Part shown: positions 1 to 8,766 of the stretch, in pieces
How the letters are laid out: each line of letters opens with the position of its first letter
How positions within the stretch are numbered: position 1 is the stretch's first letter
Assembly: GCA_030448245.1 (NCBI GenBank)
Contig: JAUJNH010000001.1
Coordinates: 318,034 to 350,070, forward strand
Length of the DNA stretch: 32,037 nt
DNA from: Acidimicrobiales bacterium
GTDB lineage: Bacteria > Actinomycetota > Acidimicrobiia > Acidimicrobiales > JAUJNH01
Reading direction: 5' to 3'
Translations under genes and position numbers: made by a program
The notes under the pieces: generated by a model
Told to the model about the DNA's origin: nothing
What the model saw: the letters and a program-made list of their open reading frames with translations, nothing else
The model's database searches: none

Positions 1-51
1 GCCGACGACCTGTCCGCCATCGTCACCGAGCTGATCGGCGCCCGCACCTGA
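1..51 (+). CDS. C-terminal end of an unknown protein (partial)
   Basis: An open frame enters from the left edge and ends at the TGA at 49-51; the 16 visible residues end in LIGART. The third positions are almost all G or C, as expected for coding DNA of this genome. Too little is visible to name a family. The same codons plus stop occur again immediately downstream in a tandem copy, so a stop loss in the first copy would only lengthen the protein by one repeat unit. It converges on the rhomboid gene with only about 25 bp between the second stop and that gene's end. Confidence 0.45.
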   Translation, partial: ADDLSAIVTELIGART

Positions 52-114
52 CCCTTGGCCGACGACCTGTCCGCCATCGTCACCGAGCTGATCGGCGCCC
101 GCACCTGACCCTGG
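1..114. repeat. 57-bp tandem duplication of a gene end
   Basis: Bases 1-57 and 58-114 are identical except at one position near the end of the unit (T at 56, G at 113). The unit is 19 codons long, so frame is kept, and it includes the stop codon. The near identity means a recent duplication or an assembly artefact at a contig edge; more copies could lie to the left of the window. Confidence 0.9.
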
Positions 115-133
115 GCCGGTGCGCCGCCCGGCG

Positions 134-925
134 TCAGCGCCAGGTGGGGACCACCTCGGGCGGTTGCTGGGCGGACGGGCGGACCAGGGCACCGACGCCC
201 ATGCCGAAGACGAAGCCGCCGATGTGAGCGGCGTACGCCACCCCGTCGCTCCCGCCGAGGAACTGGCTCACGAACCAGAAGCCGAGGTAGATCCAGGCCG
301 GCAGCGGCAGCGGGAAGATGCCGACCAGGCCGAGGATGCGGGCTCGGGGGAACAGCACCAGGTAGGCGCCCATGACGCCGGCGATGGCGCCCGAGGCGCC
401 GATCAGGGGGATGGCGGAGCTCGGCGAGGTGAGGACGAAGGCGAGGGTGGCGGCGACGCCGGCCGCCACGTAGAAGAGCAGGTAGCGGGCCCGGCCCCAC
501 CGGTCCTCGAGGTTGTTGCCGAAGATCCACAGGAACAGCATGTTGAAGGCGAGGTGGGCCAGCGACCCGTGGAGGAACATCGAGGTGAGCACGGCCAGGT
601 AGACGTTCTTCTCGGGGAAGCAGGGGGCGGCAGGATCCCCGCTCAGCCGGATGCGGTCGTCGACCCGGGTTGCCGTGACGCCCTCGCACGAAGCCGCCGC
701 CGCCGGGTTCGAGTCGGCCACCTCGCCGACGCTCACCGGCTCGCCGCTGGTCAGCTCCTCGGGGATGGCCGCCTTCGAGTACGTGAACCGGTTGGCGCTG
801 AGGTCGAGCATGGCACCGCTGGCCGGCGGCTGCACCCAGAAGTAGACCAGCACGCAGACGACGATGAGGGTGAGCGTGACCCAGGCCCGGCGGTGCGTCG
901 GGTTGAAGTCCTTCAGCGGGATCAC
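134..925 (-). CDS. Rhomboid family intramembrane serine protease
   Basis: This 263-residue protein cleaves substrates within the membrane. The catalytic pair is visible: Ser178 in the GASGA motif and His234 in AHIGG. The HxxxN helix that builds the oxyanion hole is at His124-Asn128 (HLAFN). A first membrane helix lies at about 15-33, a luminal loop with two cysteines (80 and 102) follows, and six hydrophobic segments make the rhomboid core. The length fits bacterial rhomboids with an extra N-terminal loop. The start is a GTG at 925 and is preceded by a TAGGTT hexamer 6 nt upstream with no Shine-Dalgarno, so the mRNA is probably leaderless. The substrate is unknown. It is not coupled to the CPBP gene upstream on the same strand, which ends 49 bp before this start. 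Confidence 0.9.
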   Translation of the reverse strand: MIPLKDFNPTHRRAWVTLTLIVVCVLVYFWVQPPASGAMLDLSANRFTYSKAAIPEELTSGEPVSVGEVADSNPAAAASCEGVTATRVDDRIRLSGDPAAPCFPEKNVYLAVLTSMFLHGSLAHLAFNMLFLWIFGNNLEDRWGRARYLLFYVAAGVAATLAFVLTSPSSAIPLIGASGAIAGVMGAYLVLFPRARILGLVGIFPLPLPAWIYLGFWFVSQFLGGSDGVAYAAHIGGFVFGMGVGALVRPSAQQPPEVVPTWR

Positions 926-931
926 GACGAG

Positions 932-937
932 AACCTA
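932..937 (-). promoter_or_regulatory. -10 element of a leaderless promoter for the rhomboid gene
   Basis: Read on the minus strand this is TAGGTT, matching the actinobacterial TANNNT -10 box, and it is followed by exactly six bases before the GTG start at 925. The same spacing occurs before the genes at 17199 and 22543. No clear -35 box is seen. Confidence 0.45.
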
Positions 938-973
938 GGTCCTCGCGATGAGCAACGAAGGCGTTCGGCCGGC

Positions 974-1636
974 CTAGCGCGGGAGGAGGAACAGCACGAG
1001 GGTGCTCCAGCTGAGGTGGGTGACGATCGGCGCCAGGACACCCCGGGTGGCTCGGCGCTCGGCGGCGAACACCGTTCCCATCACCACGGCGGCCAGGACG
1101 AGGGCGACGTTGAGCGTGGCGACGGTCACGAGGACGTAGGTCGCCGTCGCCCACAGCAGGGGCCGGTGCCGGCCGAAGGCCGAGTGGAGGGCACCCCGGA
1201 AGAACACCTCCTCGCCCAGGCCGTTGGCCAGCGCCACCACCAGCACCAGCGCCCTCGACCCGCCGTCCGCCTTGGCCAGGACCCGCTCGACCGCTCCGGC
1301 CAGGAGCGGGATCCGCTGGGCGACCAGGGTGACGGCGGAGAAGGCAAGGAACAGCAGGGCCGCCACGGCCAGCGGGGCCGCCAGCGCTCGCCCGCCGTCC
1401 AGCCGGCCGAGTGGCAGCGGGCCCGACAGCAACCCGCCCAGCACCCAGGTCGCAGCGACGAGGAGGCCGAGCCCGTAGAACAACCCGGATCCCTGCGGCG
1501 CCGCCAGCGTGGCGCCGAGGAGACCGGTGCCCACCACCAGCGTGACGAGCACCAGCACCCGTCGGCGCCGGACGACGGGACCCTCCTCGACCGCGGCCTG
1601 CGCGGCCGGCGGGCCGAGGATCTCAGGCAGCCGCAC
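974..1636 (-). CDS. CPBP family intramembrane metalloprotease (CAAX-protease/Abi type)
   Basis: A 220-residue integral membrane protein. The CPBP signature is present: the paired glutamates Glu142-Glu143 followed by FFRG (Arg147), and the distal His207 in THLSW. About six to seven hydrophobic segments surround these residues, as in the family, whose members are glutamic or metal-dependent intramembrane proteases involved in prenyl-protein or peptide processing in various settings. The start is a GTG at 1636 that overlaps the end of the SDR gene by 14 nt, so the two are probably co-transcribed and translationally coupled. The substrate cannot be inferred; nothing nearby encodes a CAAX protein or a bacteriocin precursor. 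Confidence 0.85.
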   Translation of the reverse strand: MRLPEILGPPAAQAAVEEGPVVRRRRVLVLVTLVVGTGLLGATLAAPQGSGLFYGLGLLVAATWVLGGLLSGPLPLGRLDGGRALAAPLAVAALLFLAFSAVTLVAQRIPLLAGAVERVLAKADGGSRALVLVVALANGLGEEVFFRGALHSAFGRHRPLLWATATYVLVTVATLNVALVLAAVVMGTVFAAERRATRGVLAPIVTHLSWSTLVLFLLPR

Positions 1637-2528
1637 GAGGCTCGAGGCGCCTGGCCCGGTCCTGCAGGGCGCGCTCGGCCGCCTCCCGGAAGGACATGGC
1701 CCGGTGCCCGGTCAGCTGTTCGATCCGGCGGTCCCTGACGACGACCTCGCTGGTCATCGAGTCGATGAGGGTTCGGGCCGTGGGCAGGTCGACATCGGTG
1801 ATGAGGCGCAGCCAGTGCGAGGAGAGGCGGGGCGTCAGCAGGGGGACCGGGACGATGAGGCGGAGCACGCCGCCCGTCATGCCGCCCACCACCCGCAGCA
1901 TCTCGCCGTAGGTCAGCGGCTCGGGGCTGCCGATGTCGTAGACCTCACCGATCGCCTCCTCGCGGCCGAGGACGCCCAGGAGGAACGCCAGCGCATCGTC
2001 GACGGCCACCGGCTGGGTCCGGGTCTGCACCCAGCGGGGCGTCACCATGACCGGCAGCCGGGCCACGAGCTGGCGCAGGATCTCCCACGAGATGCCGCCG
2101 TCGCCGATGACGATGCCGGCCCGCAGCACCGTGGTGGGGACCCGCGCCTGCAGGATGCCCTCCACCTCCCGCCGGCTGCGCAGGTGCTCGGACAGCTGGT
2201 CGCGTTCGTCACCCAGGCCGCCCAGGTACACGACCTGGCCCACACCGGCGGATCGGGCGGTTTCAGCGAACGCCTCGGCGCCCGTGCGGTCACGGTCGCT
2301 GAAGTCGGTGGCGTCAAGCGAGTGGACGAGGTAGTACGCCGCCTCCTGGCCTTGGAGCGCCGGCGCCAAGGTGGCCGGGTCGCCGACGTCGCCCCGGACC
2401 GGCTGGCCCGCACCCTGGTAGCGCTCGGGCCTTCGGGTCATGGCCCGCACCTCGTGGCCCTGCTCGTCAAGCGCTCGCGCCAGCCTGGACCCCACGAACC
2501 CGGTTGCTCCGGTCACGAGCACCTTCAC
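1623..2528 (-). CDS. Atypical SDR / NAD(P)H-binding epimerase-like protein (YbjT/NmrA type)
   Basis: A 301-residue Rossmann-fold protein. The N-terminal VLVTGATGFVG dinucleotide-binding loop, a VYLGGLG strand end and a following ExLxxH/R-rich helix are typical of the atypical SDR group represented by YbjT, whose members act on quinones or isoprenoid-like substrates or serve as NADPH sensors; the classical YxxxK pair is not obvious. The reading frame is open further upstream, but the start is best placed at the GTG at 2528: an AGGAG sits 8 nt before it and the Rossmann strand begins at the third residue. It lies in an operon with the CPBP protease (14-nt overlap). Function is not specified by context. 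Confidence 0.8.
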   Translation of the reverse strand: MKVLVTGATGFVGSRLARALDEQGHEVRAMTRRPERYQGAGQPVRGDVGDPATLAPALQGQEAAYYLVHSLDATDFSDRDRTGAEAFAETARSAGVGQVVYLGGLGDERDQLSEHLRSRREVEGILQARVPTTVLRAGIVIGDGGISWEILRQLVARLPVMVTPRWVQTRTQPVAVDDALAFLLGVLGREEAIGEVYDIGSPEPLTYGEMLRVVGGMTGGVLRLIVPVPLLTPRLSSHWLRLITDVDLPTARTLIDSMTSEVVVRDRRIEQLTGHRAMSFREAAERALQDRARRLEPRAAA

Positions 2529-2656
2529 GGCGAAGCTCCTGGCACCCGCCCATCCTGCTGGGGGATCGAGCACTGTTCACAGCGCAGGGCCGCAGCACGG
2601 GGAGGGGGGCGGCCCCGGCGGCGCACCGGCACGCCGGCTGTGCGTGCCGAGCTCGC

Positions 2657-3622
2657 TCAGCGAGCCTGGCCGGCGTCGAGCCTCTGGCGCTGGGGGAGGA
2701 CGGTGAACCTGGGGTCGGCGGCGGAGACGAGGCCAGCCTGGTAGACGCCGCAGCGGGTGCAGATCGAGCCGGCCAGCAGGGCGGCGCCGCCCAGTGCCGA
2801 GAGCACCCGGCTGCGGCGGCCGGTCACCGCAGCCACGGCCCCGGCGGCGGCGAGGCCGCGGGCCAATCGGAGGAAGCGGGCCGGTGCCGCCGACCGGTAG
2901 GCCTCGCTCTGCAGGCCGAGGCGGTGCTCGAGGACGCTGGTGGCGGCCAGCTCGGCGGCGGCGCCGGCCACTGCCATCCGGCGGGCGGGCCCGACCTGCC
3001 CGAGCGGCGCGGCCAGCAGCCCCACCCCGGCGCCGCTGGCCAGGGCGCTGCCGGCGAACACGAACGGCAGGTGGCGGCCAGCGTCGTGCCAGGCCGGCAC
3101 CGCGGTGTCGGCGAGCAGCACCGCCGTGTAGGTGCCCAGCAGCGGGGCGAGGCCGGCGGCAGCCACCCCGGCGGCCCGGCCCACGCCCGGCAGTGCCCGG
3201 CTTGCGACGCCGGCGGGCAGCACGCCGGTCACCTCGGATGCCGCCGCCAGCCCGGCCATCGGGCCGTACGCGGCCAGGATCCACGTGCCCATGGACATGG
3301 GCGAGGTGGGCTTGAACACCCGCAGCATGTTGGCGAAGCGGCTGGGCCGGCCCAGGTCATGGATCAGGAACCAGGTGGAGGCCGACAGGGCCGCCAGCGA
3401 GGCCAGCCGGCAGCCCCGCCGCAGCTCGTGCCGGCCGGTCAGGTCGGCCCCTGCAGCCAGCAGGGACGAACCGGCCGCCAGCCCGCCGGTGAACAGGTAG
3501 GCGGTGATGTCGTGCTTCCAGACGGGCGCCTTGATGACCGGCCGGCCGTAGTACGACCGCGAGGCGTCAGGCGCAGGCTCACCGGCGGCGCCGGAGTCGC
3601 TGGCCCGCGCCTCGTCGGTCAC
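2657..3622 (-). CDS. Formate dehydrogenase membrane anchor, NrfD/PsrC family
   Basis: This 321-residue polytopic protein has the NrfD-type layout with about eight hydrophobic segments and the DLGRP motif after the third of them (residues near 85-90), where such subunits bind quinone at the membrane interface. It should pass electrons from the Fe-S subunit to menaquinone. The start is the GTG at 3622, overlapping the stop of the Fe-S gene in a GTGA, so it is translationally coupled as the third gene of the operon. A hydrophilic N-terminal stretch of about 30 residues, ending just before the KHDITAYLF segment, probably lies on the Fe-S subunit side. It carries no haem ligands expected of a FdnI-type cytochrome b, so this enzyme uses a haem-free anchor. 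Downstream (2529-2656) is a short intergenic stretch. Confidence 0.85.
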   Translation of the reverse strand: MTDEARASDSGAAGEPAPDASRSYYGRPVIKAPVWKHDITAYLFTGGLAAGSSLLAAGADLTGRHELRRGCRLASLAALSASTWFLIHDLGRPSRFANMLRVFKPTSPMSMGTWILAAYGPMAGLAAASEVTGVLPAGVASRALPGVGRAAGVAAAGLAPLLGTYTAVLLADTAVPAWHDAGRHLPFVFAGSALASGAGVGLLAAPLGQVGPARRMAVAGAAAELAATSVLEHRLGLQSEAYRSAAPARFLRLARGLAAAGAVAAVTGRRSRVLSALGGAALLAGSICTRCGVYQAGLVSAADPRFTVLPQRQRLDAGQAR

Positions 3623-4488
3623 GACCGGGAGCCGAGGAAGGCGAAGGCGGTGACCGCGGCCATGGTGGCGGCTGCCACCGCGGCCCGTCGCCACATGGCG
3701 GGCAGGTCGCGGGTGGTGCAGACCGGATCGGGCGGCAGGCCGTACACCTCGGGGTCGTCGAGCAGGAGGAAGAGGGATCCGGCGCCACCCACTCCATCGG
3801 CAGGGTCCTCGCCGTAGAGGCGGGCGTCGGCCACGCCGGCTGCCCGCAGCGCGCCCACCCGGCCGGCGGCCCGCTTCCGGAGCTCGTCCAGCGAGCCGAA
3901 CTGGATCGAGTCCGTGGGGCACGCCTTGGCGCAGGCGGGCTCGAGGCCGGCGCCGGTGCGGTCGTAGCAGAGGGTGCACTTCTGGGCCAGGCCGACGTTC
4001 CGGTCGCCATCGGGCGAGCGGCGCTGGTCGATGACGCCGTAGGGGCAGGCGGGGATGCAGTAGCCGCAGCCGTTGCAGATGTCGTCTTGGACCACGACGG
4101 TGCCGAGCTCGGTGCGCAGCAGCGAGCCGGTCGGGCAGACGTCGAGGCAGGCCGCGGAGGTGCAGTGCTTGCACACGTCGGAGGACATCAGCCACCGCAC
4201 GCCCGTCTCGTCACCGCCGGCGCCGGGCGCCGCCACCCGCTGCTCGATGAACGCCACGTGGCGCCAGGTGCTGGCGCCGAGCCCCACGCTGTTGTCGTAC
4301 GACATCCCGGTCAGCTCGATCCCGTCCTGCGGGATGCCGTTCCACTCCTTGCAGGCCACCTCACAGGCCTTGCAGCCGATGCAGATGCTGGTGTCGGTGA
4401 AGAAGCCGACCCGGGGCGGCGGCTCGACGTAGCCGGAGCCGGCGGCCGGGTCGAGCGAGCCGAGCAGCCGGCTCCGCTCGGTGATCAT
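3619..4488 (-). CDS. Formate dehydrogenase iron-sulfur subunit (four [4Fe-4S] clusters)
   Basis: A 289-residue electron-transfer subunit of the FdnH/HybA class. Four cysteine groups for [4Fe-4S] clusters are visible: CIGCKAC..C at residues 36-46, a CKHC..C...CP group, the CNGCGYC..CP group and the CTLC...CAKACP group. It carries electrons from the catalytic subunit to the membrane anchor. A C-terminal hydrophobic helix (about the last 25 residues, starting after MWRR) resembles the transmembrane tail of FdnH. The start is the ATG at 4488, which overlaps the alpha-subunit stop as ATGA, and its stop overlaps the NrfD start. A much longer frame extends upstream of this ATG but it is only the antisense-like shadow of the alpha gene. 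Confidence 0.92.
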   Translation of the reverse strand: MITERSRLLGSLDPAAGSGYVEPPPRVGFFTDTSICIGCKACEVACKEWNGIPQDGIELTGMSYDNSVGLGASTWRHVAFIEQRVAAPGAGGDETGVRWLMSSDVCKHCTSAACLDVCPTGSLLRTELGTVVVQDDICNGCGYCIPACPYGVIDQRRSPDGDRNVGLAQKCTLCYDRTGAGLEPACAKACPTDSIQFGSLDELRKRAAGRVGALRAAGVADARLYGEDPADGVGGAGSLFLLLDDPEVYGLPPDPVCTTRDLPAMWRRAAVAAATMAAVTAFAFLGSRS

Positions 4489-7400
4489 CCGCGTCCCTGC
4501 TCGGCGGTCACGATCCGCTCGGGAGCCATCGAGGCCACCCCGGCACGTGTTCGGTACCCCGCGACCAGGTCGAGCAGGGCGGGCCCGGTGGGCCGGCGAC
4601 CCGGCTGCACGTCGCAGGTGCCGACCTTGCTGTCCTGGATGAGGACGTTCGGGTCGAGCGACACGCCCATCAGATCGTTGGCCGAGTCGCCGGTGGTGAG
4701 CCCGCTCCCGACGCCCCAGTGGTAGGGGAGCCAGACCTGGTGCACGGGCCGACCGTCGACCCGCAGCGGCCGCAGCCGGTCGGTGACCAGAACCCGGGCC
4801 TCGATGGCCGAGCGGGCCGTCACGATGGTGGCCCAGCCCAGGTGCTCGAGCCCCCGCTCGCGAGCAAGGGCCGGCGAGACCTCGACGAACATGGCGGGCT
4901 GCAGCTCGGCCAGGTACCCCAGGGTTCGGCTCATCGCCCCCGAGGTGTGGTGCTCGGTGAGGCGGCTGGTGGTGAACACGAACGGGAAGACCTCGCGGTG
5001 TTCGTCGGGTGGGCTCGGGTTGCGGGGGTTGTCGGCCCGCTCGTACACGACCCGGGTCGGGTTGCTCTGCTGGCCGTAGAGCCGGTTGGGCAGCGGTGAC
5101 TCGGCTGGCTCGTAGTGGGTGGGCAGCGGCCCGTCGACCAGGCCGGTGGGCACGAACAGCCACCCCTTCCCGTCGCCCTGCATGATGAACGGGTCGTCGC
5201 CGGCCAGGGCCTCGGCCCCGGTGGCCCCCGGCGGTGGCCGGTACCAGGGCGGCTTGTCGACCTGGAAGTCGGGCACGTCGTGGCCGGTCCACCGGCCCAG
5301 CTCGTCGTCCCACCAGACGTAGGCCTTGCGCTCGCTCCACGGCCGACCCTCGGGATCGGCCGACGCCCGGTTGTAGAGGATCCGGCGGTTGGCCGGCCAG
5401 ACCCAGCCCCACTCGGCGGCCACCCAGTCCTGCTCGGAGCCTGGTCTCCGACGGGCCGCCTGGTTGACGCCGCCGGCGTAGACGCCGGTGTAGATCCAGC
5501 AGCCGCCGGCGGTGGAGCCGTCGGCCCGCAGCTCACCGGATGAGGCCAGGGGCCGGCCCGTGACCAGGTCGAAGCCGTTGACCTCCCGCAGCACCGCGTC
5601 GGCGCTGGGCTCGTCGTGCCGGCCGTGCACCGGGTAGTCCCACGTCAGGTCGAGGAGAGGCCGGTCCCGCCCGTCCTGCGAGCCGGCCAGGCGCTCCCGC
5701 ACCAGGCGGCCCAGGTGGAAGAAGAACCACAGCTCGGACCGGCAGTCGCCGGGCGGCTCGACCGCCTTCTCCCGCCACTGCAGCATCCGCTGGGTCTGGG
5801 TGAACGTGCCCTCCTTCTCGACGTGCGAGGCGGCCGGCAGCAGGAACACCTCGGTGCGGCACTCCTCGGGGACGATCTCCCCGGTGGCCACCTCCGGGCC
5901 GTCCTTCCAGAAGGTGGCGCTCTCGATCTCGAACAGGTCGCGCACCACCAGCCAGTCGAGGTTGGCCATCCCCAGCCGCTGCGCCTTCCCGTGGGCCGAG
6001 CCGACGGCGGGGTTCTGGCCGAGCAGGAAGTAGCCCTTGATCCTGCCGTCGATCATGTCGAGCACCTGGCGGTAGGTGCCGTGGTCGCCGCTGATGCGGG
6101 GCAGGTACCCGTAGGCGAAGTCGTTGTCGACGGTGGCGGCGTCGCCCCACCACGCCTTGAGGAGGCTGGTGGCGTAGGCCGGGGCGCCGCCCCAGAACCC
6201 CTTCTGGTCACCGTGGCGGATGGCCCCGATCCAGTCGTCGAAGCGCTCGTGCTGGGCCACGTGCGGCATCGGCAGGTAGCCGGGCAGCAGGTTGAACAGC
6301 GTCGGTATGTCGGTCGAGCCCTGGATGCTGGCGTGGCCCCGCAGGGCCAGGATCCCTCCGCCCGGGCGGCCCATGTTGCCCAGCAGCAGCTGGAGGATGG
6401 TGCCGGTGCGGATGTACTGCACCCCCGTGCTGTGCTGGGTCCAGCCGACCGAGTAGACGAGGGTGGTGGTGCGCTCCCGACCCGAGGCGGCCGCCCACGC
6501 CTTGGCCACCTCGAGCAGCTGTTCGGCCGGCACGCCGCACACCCGCTCGACCATCTCCGGGGTGTAGCGGGCGAAGTGGCGCTTCAGGATCTGGAAGACG
6601 CAGCGGGGGTGCTGGAGCGTCTCGTCGCGCTCGACCTCCGAGTCGATGCCGGGGCCGTGCGACTCGTGCTGGAGGGCGCTGGCCACCTGCCGCCTGGCCC
6701 CGGTCTCCTCCGAGTCTCCGCCGGCGTCCTCGTTGCCGGCGTACTGCCAAGACGACTCGTCGTATGTGCGGGATGCCGGGTCGAACCCGGAGAACAGGCC
6801 GTCGAGGTCCTCGGTGTCGGCGAAGCGCTCGCTGACGATGGTCGCCGCGTTGGTGTAGGCCACCACGTACTCGCGGAAGTCGAGGTCGTTGCTCAGGACG
6901 TGGTTGATCACGCCCCCGAGGAAGGCGATGTCGGTGCCGGCCCGGATCGGCACGAACGTGTCGGCCAGGGCGCTCGTCCGGGTGAAGCGGGGGTCGATGT
7001 GGATGACCTTGGCGCCCCGCAGCTTGGCCTCGACCACCCACTGGAAGCCGACCGGATGGGCCTCGGCCATGTTCGAGCCCTGGATGATGATGCAGTCGGC
7101 GTTCACCAGGTCCTGTTGGAAGTTGGTGGCGCCACCCCGCCCGAGAGAGGTCCCCAGACCGGGAACGGTGGCCGAGTGTCAGATCCGGGCCTGGTTCTCC
7201 ACCTGGATGGCCCCCAGGGCCGTGAAGAGCTTCTTGATCAGGTAGTTCTCCTCGTTGTCCAGCGTCGCCCCGCCGAGGCTGGCGATCCCCGTGGTCCGGT
7301 TGAGGGGGCGGCCGTCGGGGTCGGCGTCCTCCCACCCGTCCCGCCTGGCGGCGAGCACCCGGTCGGCGATCATCTCCATCGCGGTGTCGAGGTCGAGCTC

Positions 7401-7748
7401 CTCCCAGCCCGTCCCGAACGGCCGGCGGTAGCGCACCTTCGTCTGGCGGAGCGGGCTGGTCACCAGGTTCTTGCTGGCCGCCCCCTTCGGGCACAGCCGG
7501 CCCCGGGAGATCGGGCTGTCCGGGTCACCCTCGATCTGGGTGACCTGACCGTCCTGGGTGTACACCCGCTGGCCGCACCCCACCGCGCAGTAGGGGCAGA
7601 CCGACCTCACCACCGAGTCGGCCTCGTCGGTGCGGGCCACGAGGTCCTCCGTCCGCCTCGACCGCACAGCCACCCCTCGACCGAGGCGGTCGTCGCCCGT
7701 CAGCTGGCGGTACAGCGGCCAGGCCCGGAGCCACCCGGTGACTTCCAT
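4485..7748 (-). CDS. Selenocysteine-containing formate dehydrogenase alpha subunit (UGA at 7179-7181 = Sec190)
   Basis: This molybdenum/tungsten bis-MGD enzyme oxidises formate to CO2. The gene is read through one in-frame TGA. Residues before it end in NQARI and residues after it begin HSATVPG, matching the ARxUH active-site motif of formate dehydrogenases, so the TGA is selenocysteine 190 followed by the catalytic His191. An N-terminal [4Fe-4S] cluster is bound by Cys51, Cys54, Cys58 and Cys86. The MGD-binding core (QGSNMAEAHPVGF after Sec) and the C-terminal molydopterin dinucleotide-binding domain are complete; total 1087 residues. The start chosen is the ATG at 7748, because the frame further upstream has no family-like sequence; the Shine-Dalgarno is weak. 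No twin-arginine signal is present, so the enzyme is expected on the cytoplasmic side. Annotation software would split it into two genes at the UGA. No fdhD or sel genes lie in this window, so maturation genes must be elsewhere. Confidence 0.93.
7150..7166 (-). promoter_or_regulatory. Bacterial SECIS hairpin of the formate dehydrogenase alpha gene
   Basis: On the minus strand, 12 nt after the UGA, GTTCCC pairs with GGGGAC (six pairs, one of them G-U) around a GGTCT loop. The E. coli fdhF SECIS, as remembered, has the same 12-nt spacing and the same GGUCU loop that SelB recognises; the stem bases differ but pair. It lies inside the coding sequence and directs SelB with Sec-tRNA to the UGA at 7179-7181. 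Confidence 0.85.
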
Positions 7749-7851
7749 CGCCGGAACTCTGCCACGCCAGCGGGGCCGTGACACCCACATCGGCGACCTC
7801 CGAGGAACCGGCTGGGAGGCAGGAAATGGGCCGCCCCCGAGCGCAGGCGCC

Positions 7852-7857
7852 TAGTGT
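7852..7857 (+). promoter_or_regulatory. Possible -10 element for the ctaG-ctaE-qcrCAB operon
   Basis: TAGTGT fits the TANNNT pattern and lies in the divergent gap (7749-7902) between the formate dehydrogenase alpha gene and ctaG. Transcription from here would start near 7864 and give a leader of about 40 nt. No clear -35 box is seen, and no convincing -10 for the divergent formate dehydrogenase operon was found. Confidence 0.35.
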
Positions 7858-7902
7858 TGCCCGCAGTGAGAGGGGTGGAGCCGCAGCAGCGGCGGGGTAG
7901 CG

Positions 7903-8766
7903 GTGCCGGCAGCCGGTAGCGGCCTGGCCGGGGTCGGCGGCGACCTCGGGCTCGACCCGCTCGCCCTCCTCGCCGTGGTGGTCGCCGCCGTCCTCTACGG
8001 AATCGGCACCCGTCGCCTCGCCGCACGCGGCCGGGCGTGGCCCGCCCACCGCACGGCCCTGTTCGGGCTCGGGCTTGCCGCCCTCGTGGCCGCCACCCAG
8101 GGCCCACTGGCCGCCTCCGACACCACCAGGTTCAGCGCCCACAGCGGCCAGCACCTGCTGCTCGGGATGGTCGGCCCGCTGCTGCTGGCCCTGTCGGCCC
8201 CATTGACGCTCGCCCTCCAGGCCGGCTCGACCACGACCCGATCCCGCCTTCGTCGCATCCTGCACAGCCGGCCGGCGCATGTGCTCGCCAACCCACTGCT
8301 CGGCATCGCTGTGTTCGGCGGCTCGCTGTTCGCCCTCTACTTCACGCCGCTGCTGGCTCTGTCGCTGCGCAACGAGCTGGTCCACGTCACCGTTCACCTC
8401 CACTTCTTCGCGGCGGGAGCGATCTTCCTGTGGCCCGTCGTGGCCGCCGACCCGGTGGCCTCTCGGCCGTCCCACCCCGTGCGGCTCCTCGCGGTGTTCC
8501 TCACGCTCCCCCTCCACACGATCCTCGGCCTCGCCATCCTGAGCGGCGACCGCCTGCTGGCCGGCGGCTGGTACGGCCGGCTCCTCGGTCGTGAGGACGC
8601 GCTCTCCGACCAGCACCTCGGCGGAGGCGTGCTCTGGGCGGCTGGCGAGCTGGTCGGCCTGGCCTGCGCGGCGCTCGTGCTGAGCCAGTGGATGGCTGCC
8701 GACGAACGGGCGGCCGCCCGCAACGACCGCCGGCTTGACCGCCTGGCCGGGGCGGAGACCGCATGA
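7903..8766 (+). CDS. ctaG: Cytochrome c oxidase assembly protein, CtaG (caa3 type) family
   Basis: A 287-residue membrane protein with about seven hydrophobic segments. Family marks seen are the SAHSGQHLLLGMVGPLLLALSAP stretch of the Bacillus-type CtaG proteins (His in H-x-x-QHLL), the paired histidines VHVTVHLHFF and the later PLHTILG. These proteins help insert copper into cytochrome oxidase. The position as first gene of an operon with oxidase subunit III agrees. The start is the GTG at 7903; other upstream GTGs are out of frame. Its stop overlaps the ctaE start as ATGA (8763-8766). It is unrelated in sequence to the proteobacterial Cox11-type protein also called CtaG. Confidence 0.87.
   Translation: MPAAGSGLAGVGGDLGLDPLALLAVVVAAVLYGIGTRRLAARGRAWPAHRTALFGLGLAALVAATQGPLAASDTTRFSAHSGQHLLLGMVGPLLLALSAPLTLALQAGSTTTRSRLRRILHSRPAHVLANPLLGIAVFGGSLFALYFTPLLALSLRNELVHVTVHLHFFAAGAIFLWPVVAADPVASRPSHPVRLLAVFLTLPLHTILGLAILSGDRLLAGGWYGRLLGREDALSDQHLGGGVLWAAGELVGLACAALVLSQWMAADERAAARNDRRLDRLAGAETA

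Noticed and set aside
119..1738. A 539-codon plus-strand frame across the rhomboid and CPBP genes
   Set aside because: It is rich in Arg, Gly, Glu and Gln with no domain, and lies antisense to two genes with clear catalytic motifs; long antisense frames are normal in such GC-rich DNA.
5616..7781. A 721-codon plus-strand frame opposite the formate dehydrogenase alpha gene
   Set aside because: Low-complexity shadow; the minus strand has the complete enzyme including the Sec motif.
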